Shown here: positions 37,267 through 48,868 of the stretch, piece by piece | Layout: each line of letters opens with the position of its first letter | How positions within the stretch are numbered: the first letter of the stretch is position 1 | From: Amylostereum areolatum | Lineage: Eukaryota > Basidiomycota > Agaricomycetes > Russulales > Stereaceae | Direction of reading: 5' to 3' | Length of the DNA: 64,000 bases | NCBI GenBank assembly: GCA_012932865.1 | Contig: SAXG01000072.1 | Span: 173,419 to 237,418, forward strand | Program-made: the position numbers and the translations under genes | The notes under the pieces: model-generated | Database searches by the model: none | Told to the model about the DNA's origin: nothing | Seen by the model: the letters and a program-made list of their open reading frames with translations, nothing else

Positions 37267-37842
37267 AGACGTACAACTGGTTTCATTCCTGTTATTGGAC
37301 CCACGTCGCAAGGGCTTGGAGACTTGCGCGGAATAGCACCTGTACTGTCCGATTTGATCGTCAACAATATATGCATCTGCGCCTGGCTCGACACTGAACC
37401 TATTACCGGCCTCGAGACGACCAAGTTGGCGGGCGTTTTGTTGTGAGATCCTTTGTCGTCCTATCATGACGATATTGTGGCAACGCACCTAAGTACGCTT
37501 TGTATGCTCGTCTCTATCTCCTCAGGCTTCCGGCTTCGTTCAACGACGGCCCTTGTCTCAGCGAAACCAGTCCTTCACACCGGCCCATCCCGTACCTGAC
37601 AGGCCGCTTAAACGCTGCATACAACCGATTGTCCTTATCCCGCTTGCCACTCCACTGGTCGTCCGTTGTGGCGCTCTCCACATTGTCTGCACGCTTTGTC
37701 GCGGTTCAGAAAATGAGCGGTGGCCACTCCGCTGGCAGTATAAAACCCCTCCGAGAGAGCTTCGGCGAATGCACATCTCCCACCTTCCCTCGACTCCCCT
37801 ACCACCGTCCTCTCGTTCCCTTGCTGGCCAGCCATCATAATA
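37267..37842. other. Intergenic region between the two zinc-finger genes
   Basis: About 580 bases. TATAAAA at 37739-37745 is followed by CCCCTCC, like the TTTAAAACCCCTT element before the first zinc-finger gene. No gene seen. Confidence 0.45.
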
Positions 37843-38157
37843 ATGTCCACTACTTCTCACTGGCCTTCCTCCAAACCGGACTCTGCCGATCGGTACGATT
37901 CTGTCGGTCCTGCGACGCCATTCCCCACTAATACTCTCGGTCTCAACTCCCCCAGCCCCGAGGACGCAAGCCACCGAATCGCGTCAGAGGATCACGAGGA
38001 GCCGAGCGAGCGCTGCTCTTACAGATACAAGTGCGACTGCAACCAAACATTCCGCGACAAGGGTAGCCTCGAAAAGCATCTCATGCAGCGGCATAAACAG
38101 ACACTGTCGGCGGACAGCTGGGACATTGTTGAGAAATGGGACGAGTGTGTTGCTTGA
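37843..38157 (+). CDS. Small single C2H2 zinc-finger protein, copy 2
   Basis: Intronless ORF of 104 residues starting MSTTSHWPSSKPDSADRYDS. The finger is YKCDCNQTFRDKGSLEKHLM followed by QRH, with Cys-x-Cys and His-x4-His. The N-terminus is Ser/Pro/Asp-rich. It sits 98 bases behind a good TATA box (37739-37745). Single-finger proteins of this size occur in mushrooms with unknown function; they could be regulators or degraded pieces of larger zinc-finger proteins, but the intact start, promoter and stop argue for a gene. Confidence 0.6.
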   Translation: MSTTSHWPSSKPDSADRYDSVGPATPFPTNTLGLNSPSPEDASHRIASEDHEEPSERCSYRYKCDCNQTFRDKGSLEKHLMQRHKQTLSADSWDIVEKWDECVA

Positions 38158-38640
38158 AGAAGGCATTCCTGGTGGATTTCACGATGGAGTAGTTATAACT
38201 ACATGCCTTGTAATAATGAAGCATAGTAATATCCACAGCGCGGCTGCCGATATGCTTAGGTTGAGCGGAGCGGCACGGTTATGTAACGGTGGACGCCTTT
38301 GCCAAACAGATGCAAATACTGAACAATGGGTGCATTACATAAGGATAACGTCGAGCCGAAGATTTTCTCCGTTTCTTGAGCAGCAACTTAACCTACAGGC
38401 ACGGTTGTATAGCGATAGAAAACGCAAATTAGTAAATCCTGTCTGTCTGTCCATGATATAATCCGGACAAAATAAGTACGAAGTGGAAAGCCGCAGGGGA
38501 ATCGCAACCAGGCGGCGCGCGCCGATCCACGACAATGTATGTAGCCTGCCAGAGGCAAAGGAACCCGATAATAAAAGCGGGATCATCTGACGGTAAAATG
38601 CGCGTGTTGAACGTGATAAAAAGGATCGGTGTCACGAAAC
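38158..38640. other. Convergent intergenic region
   Basis: About 480 bases; 3' regions of two convergent genes. Nothing else seen. Confidence 0.4.
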
Positions 38641-39583
38641 TTAGCCAGGTTTGTGCGTGGTGGCAGGCTGTGCTAATTGCGAGTGCCCTCGGGAAACTGT
38701 ATGACGGCACTTAGTATCCGTGAGATGCTGAAGGCGATAAATCCAAGAGCTTACGATAACGTGGAAGGAAATCGTGTAGCCGTTCTCCGTAGGTGTCATG
38801 GTCCAGTTGGAGATGTTGCCTTTATCCGCCGTATGAGGATCGGCGTTAGTACGCCGAGGACGACGAGCGTCAGAGTATGGCTTCGAGCTTGATGGTCGAG
38901 ACCGTGGGGTACGAACCAATCCTGCATCATCAGAGTTATCCCTCCTAAAATGATGTATAGCTGTGGGAACGGAGAAGGCTTGAGGTGCGCCAAAGCTGAG
39001 GGTAGGAGGCGCTGGGTTGGGACGAGGGTAGTAGCTGTAATAGGGAGCTGGCGGAGGATAACGACGCTGGTGATAGACTACCGGATGGGGTTGAGGATAA
39101 GAAGGGTTTGGGTATGCGAACCAGTCGTTGGACGATGACAGTCCCTGGGTGAAGTGCGCAGAGTTTGCTACGCCGGGGTCGACGGGAATTGGCGCGTGGC
39201 TCGTCTGAGTGTATTGTATAAGTAATCATGCCGGTGTGTCATCCGCAACGCAAGGAGAATATACGTACTTCGTCGTATTTGCGCCCGCTGCCGTCGTTGG
39301 GGGTCTGTGGGTTTGGGGCAGCAGTATCGTCGAAGGGGTTCGTGAAGATTGGACGCTGGAAGACGTTGTCATGAGGGTGGGCAGGAATTGATGCATCGTG
39401 GCTTTCTGCCATGTGTGGGACATGTGGGCCCTTCGGAGTATTTGCGGGGATATGCGGCATTGACGTCGGGACCCATGAGGGCGTTGGGGCCGCCGAGTTT
39501 GTACGGTGTTGTTCGGGGTAAGGCCATGGCTGGTGCGCACGCGGGTCGACGCCATGAGCGCTGTTCGTCTGCCGCGCGTCCAT
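38641..39583 (-). CDS. Pro/Tyr/Ser-rich protein, 5' end unresolved
   Basis: A continuous minus-strand reading with two or three exons. It starts at the latest at 39583 (MDARQTNSAHGVDPRAHQPW), runs to PQTPNDGSGRKYDE near 39270, then after an intron continues TSHAPIPVDPGVANSAHFTQ, YHQRRYPPPAPYYSYYPRPN, RDNSDDAGLVRTPRSRPSSS, NISNWTMTPTENGYTISFHV and ends at 38641. The reading upstream of 39583 (RPPPSHIRRTSI) is also plausible, so an earlier exon is likely. Composition is disordered and low complexity. No domain recognised. Confidence 0.5.
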
Positions 39584-40513
39584 GATGGACGTGCGGCGAA
39601 TATGGGAGGGCGGTGGACGGCCTGGACAGTCGGAAGAGCAGCAGCCTCAAGTGCCCGTACCTTATACGGAGACCATGGCGAGAATGGAGGACGCGACGGC
39701 GAGCAGCGCCTGCCTAGTAAGAGGGTGGGGCGAAGTGGACACTGGGGCAGAGACCCGTCTACGATCCATGATATAGTTGTCCGTAAAACCAAATACCATG
39801 CGCGACCATCGTGTCCCATTGACGTCCACATCATGTAAATTGTTTCGTGTAGAGCTGAAAAGAAAAGTCAGCCGACGTCTAGAGCCATCCTGACGCATGT
39901 TGGGCACGCCATTGAAGAGAACGATTCGGGGACGGTTCTTCTGCTTTCTGAGTTTGGAAGGACAGGCCGCGGTCGCGCCGCTCGCGTGCGGAAGGGGTGA
40001 GGTAGTTAAATGATGCAAGTGCATTAGGTTGATACTTCTCGAGTCGCCGTCGGAACGGAGAATGTAATCGTTGTAATCGTCTTCGTTGATGGAAGTATTC
40101 GGGGGTCGGTTAGGCTGAGGAGCCCACCATGCATTTAGTACGTTGTAGGGTACTACCTGCCTCGAAAGCTAACCAATGAACGACCATTTACCGGGGAGAC
40201 AGACTGGCCAGCAAGATGATTATCGGCCGCGCCACGGCTGTAAATGAACGAATCGTTGTGACGGTCGCAAGTATGAACAATAAGATAGTGAAGTCCTCGG
40301 ACCAAACGCGGGATGTCTATCAGCGCAGTGAGGTCATGAGGAGGCTATTAAGATGCTGGCAAGATACAGGGGCGAAGAACACCGTGCGTGATAGCAGGGC
40401 GTAGAAGTCTTAATATATAGTGCATCTGTTTCTGTTTCGCTCCGGTCAGATCAATGAAGGAGAACGAAATGAAGGGGACCGATTACACAGGTCCAAAGTC
40501 CGAGAAGAGCAGG
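39584..40513. other. Region with possible 5' exons of the neighbour
   Basis: About 930 bases. The right-hand part shows no gene. At 39600-39850 the minus strand can be read as one or two further exons of the Pro/Tyr-rich gene, but I could not settle the joints. Confidence 0.35.
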
Positions 40514-42719
40514 TTAGTCGACGTCGTCTATGCCGTTGAAGGTGCTGGATAGGTAAGGCATATGTTGTCTTAGCGTTGAAGGAGAGGGCTGCTGGGCTTG
40601 TGATCCGCTGGGTCCCGCCGCCGGGGAGCTGGCAGAAGCATTCCGCGCCTTCGCCTCCTCAGCCTGCGCCGCCTTCGCCTCCTGCATTTTCTTCGTTTTG
40701 GCCATGGTCGCCGCGGCCTTGCGCCGCTGGCCCTTCGCGAATGCGTTGAGCGCGTCGAGGCCGTCGCAGATGTAATGTTTTGCAGGCTTGTCCGCGAGCC
40801 TGCCGACCATGGCGTCGACGACGTCCGCGGCGGCGAGGTACGGCATGATCTTCGCGATCGTCACGTACAGACGCGCGAGCACGTCCGCCGTCTTCCCGAG
40901 CTTGCTAATGATCTCGACCCAGCTCTCGAAGCGGTCCTTCATGTTGGGTCGTAGGTCCTCACGGAGGTCCGCCAGCACGCCGTCGTCCCGGTCGAGGTCA
41001 AGCAGTGCGTCCGCACCGTCCTCGGGGGAGATGGGTGGGATTGGGATGCCCATCATCATCGCGGCGAACGAGAATGGGTGTGGGAAGTCAGAGCCGGGCG
41101 TCGAGATCCCGTCGATCCAGGCGTCGATGCGGTCCGGGCGGGATACTGCGTTGGCCCCGGTGCGGAGAAGCGTGAAGAGCTCTTTGGTCCGGGCGGGGTC
41201 GTCGAGGCGCGTGAAGGAGGAAAGGAGAGAGGCGCGGACGCTGCGGGCGGTGTCGAAGATCTCGGTGGTGGCGATCGCGAGAGCACGAGCACGGTGGAGG
41301 CGGGAGTGGCCGAGAACGACGACGGCCCTTTGGTAGGGCCCGTAATCGCGGGGGCGCAAGAGGTGGGCCCCGGCGTGGATGATGCGCCAGAGGCGGTCAG
41401 GCAATCCTTCGATGGAGTAGACATCGAGCGCAGTAACGAAGGCGTCGGAGGAGGTGAGTGCAACGGACTCCAAGTTGTCAAGCAGCTTGGTGCGCGTTGC
41501 GGATGTCTGTGAGAGGCTCTTGATGGCGTGGTAGAGGGCGATTTCGGGGGCGCTCTCGAAGAGGGTGAGGAGATAGTCGAGGACGATCTGGCGTAGAGGA
41601 GAAGTTTGAGCGCTGATGATGGGAGGCCAGTGGGTGGCGGACATGAGATTGGAATGAACATGTTGATGGGGAAGGTCCTCCGGGAGACTTTCCAGGGGAG
41701 GCATATCGTCTGACCAAGCGTCGTCGTTGTCGTCATCCACGACCTCCTCTTGCCCTTCTTCCCATTCTCCATGGCCTTCCTCCTCATCCGTCTCATCGTC
41801 TTCATCCTCCTCGTCGTCATGATAATCGTCGTTGCACCCGTAGCCGCCACCTGATAAATATGAGTATATGCGAGTGCGATTGAACGATGTACATACCTTT
41901 CACACCCGAGAGTACATGGTGCACCGCTGGCCAGCCACGGGAAGACCGAATGTCTTCGAGCATATCCGCAATCAAAGACGCGTTCGCGTTATTCGAGGCA
42001 AGCATAGCCAAGAACAGGTCGCGCCAGATCCAGAGGATGACTCTTTCGAGGGAGCGGATGCCGGTTAATTGGAACGTCTTGACGGTTTTGAACGTTTTTC
42101 TACGCCGGATGACCACGTCAACATAGAAGTTATCCATGTCGCATCGGCACCTAAACTGGATGAGGCGGCGTAAGGAACGAAGACGAATGGTAACACGCAC
42201 CCTGAGTCCATGAGCTGGACTAAAGTAAGCACCTCCGCGGTTCGGATTAGACATTTGTGGGCGAGAGCGAAGCTGGTCTTGTATTCATATCCCACGGACC
42301 AGATGTCGGACAACCAGTTGGCGACGTGTCGAACGATCTCTCCTGTGATCTCTTCTCGAATAGATTCCTCTTTGGCCACCGTCCGTTTCGCATCGTCGTC
42401 GCGCAGCGATAACAGACTGTCGAGCTCCTGAGATCGCCTGTCGAAGTCGAGGTTTGGCATGTTGACATAGCGCGCCCTTGTTTCTTCGGCTGTGTCGAGA
42501 ATGGCCTTCTGCGATCCCTGGGGAAGCTCATCGAGCAGAAGTGCGAGGTGTTTCTCCACGAACGCGCGTTGGATGTCGGGGGAAAGGCCGGCGTAGATTT
42601 CGGTGAATCTGGTGGGAGAGTCAGAGCGACAGTGTCTAATGAGTGTCGCGTACGCACCTTTTGCTTGGTGGTTTGCTTGTCGACGCAACGGGTGCCGTGG
42701 AGGAGGCTGAGGTCGCCAT
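40514..42719 (-). CDS. Large helical protein, basidiomycete-type, unknown function
   Basis: Starts at 42719 (MATSASSTAPVASTSKPPSK). The second exon begins FTEIYAGLSPDIQRAFVEKH. A further exon has MDNFYVDVVIRRRKTFKTVK and VILWIWRDLFLAMLASN. A very acidic stretch (DDEEDEDDETDEEEGHGEWE) follows, then one long exon of about 400 residues full of amphipathic helices (LRQIVLDYLLTLFESAPEIA, IHAGAHLLRPRDYGPYQRAV, ILTKLGKT-like segments) and an Ala/Lys-rich coiled coil. No signal peptide or membrane segment. The helical make-up suggests a scaffold or repeat protein, but I do not recognise the family. It diverges from the Yta7 gene with 667 bases between starts. Confidence 0.65.
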
Positions 42720-43386
42720 GTTGGACGACGAGGTGGATGGCAAAAGACAATAAGTAGTGAGTAGGGGCCGAGCCGTGGCGCTCAACGGCGGCGGAGTGCG
42801 ACAGGAGTGCGACGAGTCGACGACGTGCCGATCGAGCACGTGACACCTTCCTGAAATAGAAAGTTCAGCGCGCTTCTCGTGACCGCTATGAGGCGAAATA
42901 CGACGAGAAACGACGACGAAAAGCTGCTCCTTTCCTTGCAGCAACCACCACCTTCTGAGCCCACACGCACGCCCACGGCATTTTTCCAAGTTTCAGTCGA
43001 TTTCTCCCGTTCTTTTCGGTCAAAAATGGGGCAATTTCGCAGTCATCCGGATTCTACACCTATCCCTCTCTTCCGGGACCATGGAATCCAACGTCTGGGG
43101 GAGTCGGGGCGGGCGAGCGTGTAGCGCGGGGAGGAGGAGGCGAGGTTCATCGGAAGAGTGTGACGGTGCGTGACATCGCCACCGCAACGTGACGCGTCAC
43201 GCTCCGTCAAGCTCTTTCGCCCATTGTCCTCAGCGTCCAGCGTCCAGCGTCCTTCTCCCCCCTTCCACGACCTCCACATCGTCGGCCACAACGACGACGA
43301 AGACATCAACGCTCAGCACGAAGTCGAAATCAACGTAACCAACGCTGAGCAACGAAGTTGTGGTAACAACTTCTTTGCTTTGTCCC
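42720..43386. other. Divergent promoter region of two genes
   Basis: Shared by the helical-protein gene (-) and the Yta7-like gene (+). It holds the 12-bp palindrome at 43189-43200 and three direct AGCGTCC repeats at 43232-43252. No gene. Confidence 0.5.
43189..43200. promoter_or_regulatory. Palindrome GTGACGCGTCAC with MluI box core
   Basis: A perfect 12-bp palindrome whose centre is ACGCGT, the MBF-type site. It lies 187 bases before the Yta7 start and in the shared divergent promoter. Function is inferred. Confidence 0.4.
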
Positions 43387-46300
43387 ATGCAACCATCTGA
43401 AGACCCGCCACCCTACCGCGCAGAGCTCCTCGACTATCACAATCCCATCATCCCATCCTTCTCCGACAACAACTCAGCGCCATCCCCCTTCACCTTTCGC
43501 ATACCGCCCCCCATGCAACTGCGAACACGCAAAGATTCCACGGGCACCGCCGCCTCTGGCTCCCTCTACAACGAGAGCGCACATTCCGCCGACCTGGATG
43601 CATCCAATAACGTTCACGACGAAGACGCGGAGGGCGAAGACGACGATGGTAGCGGCAAGCCTCACCAAGTCTGGACTCACTCTCGCTCTGGTCGCAGAAT
43701 CCTCAAACCTTCCTACAAGGAGTCAGAGAGCGAGGACGGAGGTCTTGGTTTAGATGCGGATGGCGAGGCTATCGTGGGCGGTCCCTCCAATGGCGCCAGT
43801 GGCGCCCTCGAGGAAGATGAAGACGATGGTCCTCGACGTGTGAGCCGACGTATTCGCAACAACAAGCCCCCACCTCCCACCCTCAGCAGCGACGAGGAGC
43901 AAACCGGTCGGCGGTATTCGACCCGCAGTAGAAGCAAGAAACCCGATCCTCCCCCACCTGTCCGCCCACGAAGCAGCCGTAGTCGCCAACCCGCCAACCC
44001 ATCGCGTCGGACGCGTATCACGCGTGGTAACCGGCCTGGCCTCCGTACACGTCGTAGTGCCCAGGATGACGCGGACGCGGACGTCTACGTTGACGACCCC
44101 GAGGGATCCGGTGGCTCCTCCGAGGCGGAGATGGACGACGCTCTCCACACTTCATCGCCGGAACCAGAGCCAGAGCCCGAACCCGAACCCGACATGGATA
44201 TGGACGCCGACATGGATGGAGAAGGCGACGTCGAGATTATCGACGAATCGGACGGAAAACCGTACGCTCTCCGCCGTCGGGCCAAAGTCAACTATGCGAT
44301 CCCTCCACCCCTTGAAGAAATCCCCTCGGCGCCTCCGAAACCCAAGGGCGGCGGACGGACGCACTTCAATAAGGGCAAGAAAGGTCCAGGATGGAGTGCA
44401 ACTGGTGCAGAATGGGGCAGATTCTTGGGTATCCCTGGAGCGGACGACTCGGTGAGTTCTCCCTTTCTTCGGTAGGCAACAAGTCTGACGGTCGTCAGGA
44501 TTCGGACGCGCCCACGCGATCCCCGCGGAAAGGCTTCGGTGGCGCGGCGTTGGCTGGAGGACTTGGTGCAGGTCCGAGTGGCCTGGCACCTGCAGACCTC
44601 GCGGCTGCGGCGGGAGCCCCCTCAAATTTTGGCAAAGTTGGCGATTCAGGTGCGCGGGGGTTTCTGGTCGTCTTTGGTATTTTCTTACCTGCATCTAGCG
44701 TTGGCCGATGCCGATCCACTTGGGGTCAATCAGAACGTGACATTTGACGAGGTTGGAGGTCTAGACGATCGTGCGTACTGCTTCTTCTTTTTCTGCTTCC
44801 TGTCTGCTAATGTCGATGCAGATATCAACTCCCTGAAGGAAATGACCCTTCTGCCACTGCTCTACCCTGAGGTCTTCCAACGATTTGGCCTGACACCTCC
44901 ACGGGGCGTGTTGTTCCACGGACCTCCCGGTACTGGAAAGACGTTGTTGGCTCGTGCCTTAGCGGCCAGCACGCGTTCCAACGGGAAAGGCATCTGTTCG
45001 TATAATTTCCTCTCATTCGTTTCTTCATCTGCTTACGATGTTGTTATAGCCTTCTTCATGCGCAAAGGTGCCGACGTCTTGTCAAAGTGGGTCGGTGAAG
45101 CCGAGCGTCAACTTCGTCTCCTGTTCGAGGAAGCTCGTAACTGCCAACCCAGTATTATCTTTTTCGACGAAATCGACGGCCTCGCGCCGGTGCGATCCTC
45201 AAAGCAAGATCAAATCCATGCTTCCATCGTTTCCACTCTACTGGCGCTTATGGACGGAATGGATGGTCGAGGCCAGGTGGTGGTCATTGGTGCAACGAAC
45301 AGGCCAGACGCTGTCGACCCCGCTCTTCGTCGCCCTGGGCGCTTCGATCGAGAATTCTACTTTCCGCTTCCCAGCCTCGATGCACGGGAGAAGATATTGG
45401 GTATCATGACGAAGAAATGGGACGGGTGGGACGGGGAGAAGGGCAAGGAGCATGTCGCAGGATTAGCAAAGTTGACGAAGGGTTACGGTGGTGCCGACCT
45501 TCGGGTATGTTGTCGTTTGTGTCTTTGGGGTAAACGCGATACTGATGTGTGCTTAGGCATTGTGCACCGAGGCCGCCCTCAACGCTGTCCAACGACGGTA
45601 CCCTCAAATCTACAAGTCGAATGATCGTCTGCTGCTAAAACCAGAGACAATCGGGGTCGAACTAAGAGACTTCATGATCTCTGTCAAGAGTGCGTATTTT
45701 CGGCCCACTTCTAGGGGCTCTTCTCACAATTCCACCATCAGAGCTCGTCCCATCCTCTGCTCGCTCTTCGTCATCTGTTGCGACCCCACTTCCGGTCCAA
45801 CTCCAACCTCTTCTTTCCGATGGCTTGGATCGCGTCAAGGCAGTGCTGGACAAGGTCATGCCAGTCGGCAAGAAGAGAACCGCACTGGAGGAGGCGGAAT
45901 GGGAAGACGAAGGCGAAGGCGGGGCTCTTGAAAGGGAGATGATGCTACAATGCAAGTTTTGTTGAGTTGTTAGCTTGACTTCCGCTGACCTCTTACCTCA
46001 GCCATGGAAACACTTCGCGTCTTCCGTCCTCGAGTTATTCTCCATGGACCAGCCGGTATGGGCCAAAGCTACGTCGCTACGGCCGCTCTCCACCACTTAG
46101 AAGGCTTCAACGTGCAAAACCTCGACTTGGGCACGCTCCTCGGCGATTCAACAAGGGTCAGTCATACTTTCATCTTTCATCTAGACCACGAGCGGGACTC
46201 TGACGATGGACGACAGACGCCAGAGGCGGCAATAGTCCAGCTCTTTGTCGAGGCGAAGCGCCTGCAACCCTCCATCATATACATTCCTTCGCTTTCGGGC

Positions 46301-48492
46301 TGGTGTGCGGCCGTCTCGGAAACCGCTCGAAGCACGGTTCAGTCAATGTTGAATACTCTCGCGCCAACGGATCCTATCCTTCTCCTAGCCGTCGTTGATG
46401 GATCGTTCATGTCCCTACCTCGAGATGTACGCGCGTGGTTCGGGTCAACGCGTGAAAACCGCGTCGAGCTTCATAAGCCGACGGAATCACAACGCGACGA
46501 GTTCTTCCAACCTATTCTGAAAGATGTTCAGCGGCCGCCGAATCATTTCCCTGACGGCATGAAGCGCAAGAAACGCGTCCTGGAAGAGCTTCCCATTGCG
46601 CCTCCCCTCGAGCCCCGCAAACCTTCGGCGGCGGAGCTAGCCGTCCAGGAAGAACACGACGCGCGCTTGATCACCTTGCTCAGGTACCGCCTCGGCCCCA
46701 TCCTCACTGAGCTCAAGCGCAAGTTCAAGCGATTCACAAAACCGGCCACGGTAAGTTGTCGCCACAGCGTCTGCGACGTCGTACTGACGCACTGGTGCAG
46801 GAGGAGTATCCCTTCCCGTCGCTAGATGAAGTCTTTCCTCCTATCCCTACCGTGGTAGAAATGGTGACCACCACCACCACCACCGAAGTGAATGGCCACA
46901 TCGAGACAAACGGCGTCATCGAGATCCACGAAGACAGGGTGGATACCAACATCAATGGAGAACCTGCCGCAACTAGTGAACAACCCGCCCAACCCGCTCC
47001 GCCTGTCCAGCCTGTCCAGCCGCCGCCGTCATCGCCGCCTCGACCCCAGCTCTTCAACATGGACTTAGAGAAGATGCACAACGAGTTGTACAAGGATCGC
47101 TACCTTACTCCGCACAGCTTCCTCGAGGACGTCGGCAAGATGGTCCACAACGCCAACGCCCATTATGGTGCCGATCCCGAGCGCCTTTTCAGGGCCCAGG
47201 CCATGTACACTGCCGCGGAGGTTAGCATTCAAGACTTCGACCCCACGTTTCGTCTCGAATGCGAGCGCATGGCGGTCCGTGAGCGTCAGCGCCGGCAGGA
47301 ACGAAAGAATCAACGCCAGAAAGACCGTGAATCGCAGGAGGCGGAGGCCAACGCTACGAACGGTGCTGATGCTCAGGCCCCTGGTATTCGAAGGAGCGCG
47401 CGCAACAACGGACAAGAACCAGAGTTCGCGATCAGCGATCCGTCGCAGTTGGAACGCCGTCTCAAGAGGCAGAGGTCCACCGAGGCGCAGGGGGAGTCGC
47501 AAGCGTCTGGGGAGGATAATGCGAACGGCGAGGAGCGGGGTGCGAAGCGATCGAGGGTGGCTAGCGAGGAAGACGATCCTATCAACGCCTTCCCTCCAAG
47601 GGGCTCTACCCAGTCTTTGGGCGCCGTGCGTTTCACAGACGGTGCAGGTCCCTCGGACCTGGCGTCCCAGTTGTCACCAGCAAACGGCGATATGATGAAC
47701 GGTTATATTCCCAGCGCACCCTTGGATCCTACCATATTTGGGAACCGCATCGACGGCTTCGCTGCTCCCGCTCCTCTTCAACAACAGCCTATCCCTCAGC
47801 ATCACTTTGTTCCTCAGCAGCAATTCACATTCCCTGAGCCTTCGCTTCAGAGGTCCGGGGGGTTTGACCCTGCACTTCTCAATCCCATGTCGCCCACCAA
47901 CACGTTCTTCAAACCTCGCGAAGTACTCCCGGAGTTGTTCCCTCCACTCGATGCGCCTGTAGCAGGGCCATCCACCTACAACCTCCCGTCACTCCCTCCT
48001 ACTTTGGCGCATATAGTGGACGGACCGACACCTTTCGGACATCAGCCCCTTCCGCGGATCATCGAGCCGCAACCGATGCCCGCCCGGAGTCCTTCGCCTT
48101 ATAAACTCCCACAAGAGCCCGTACCCGTACCCGTACCCGTACCAGTGTCCGAACCCGTCAACTTATCCTTGCCCGAGGAAAATCCAGCGCCTGTCGTAGC
48201 TGAGCCGGAGCCGGAGCCGGAGCCTATGGTGATCGAACGAACGCCCACCCCACTCCCCGACTTCCATGTCGATGACTTCCAGCTATCTAACCTGAGGGAG
48301 AAGCTGCGAAGCCATACATCCATGTTGAACGTCGAACAGCTTGAGCAGCTGCGTGCGTCGTGCTTGGGATGCGTCTGGCGGCACCGAACAGAGTGGGACA
48401 GGGACGCCTTGATCCGCGAACTGGACGAGGTAGTGATGGAGTTTGTGGACGAAGTGCGCGCGGACGAGGATGCAATGGTGTCTTCCTCATGA
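43387..48492 (+). CDS. YTA7: ATAD2/Yta7-type AAA ATPase with bromodomain-like region
   Basis: First exon 43387-44451 encodes an acidic, basic and Ser-rich N-terminus (MQPSEDPPPYRAELLDYHNP, RSGRRILKPSYKESESEDGG). The first AAA domain has VTFDEVGGLDDHINSLKEMT, Walker A GPPGTGKT near 44920, Walker B IIFFDEIDGLAP near 45160 and ATNRPDAVDPALRRPGRFDR. The second AAA domain is degenerate: GPAGMGQSY replaces a Walker A near 46045. Then comes a bromodomain-like helical region (LFNMDLEKMHNELYKDRYLT, FLEDVGKMVHNANAHYG, DFDPTFRLECERM) and a long disordered tail ending in helices. Yta7/ATAD2 proteins act on chromatin, handling histone H3-H4 at transcribed and replicating genes. Domain order and the inactive second AAA fit the family well. 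Confidence 0.9.
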
Positions 48493-48868
48493 TGGACCTT
48501 CCCCTTTCCCCTCCCATTTCCCCTTCTGCTTGGTTCGTTTTACTCGGCGTGTACTTCTCGCAGCCTCGATGTATTATGAGCGCCATGTTCGATTACCGCA
48601 CATGTAATAAGTGTTTTGCGTCCCTGGCCTGCTAATACCCCAAACTTGCTTATACTGTAGTCTATCGAAATAAAAGACCTGTTCGATTTTGAGCCAAGGT
48701 CGATGTCTTTATGCATCGGCCTGGGGTGAGGAGGCGGGACTTGGAACGTGGGAGGTGCTGCCTCGTTGACTGTCGGCATCGGATAAGGCAGGTTCTGCAC
48801 GCGTACTTCAGCACGGTTGTTGATCTCGAACCCGTTCCACCACCATCGCAGCTCTCCAAGCCTTGTCC
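48493..48868. other. Short intergenic region
   Basis: About 380 bases between the Yta7-like gene and the first DUF6697-like gene. Nothing but presumed 3' and promoter sequence. Confidence 0.4.
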
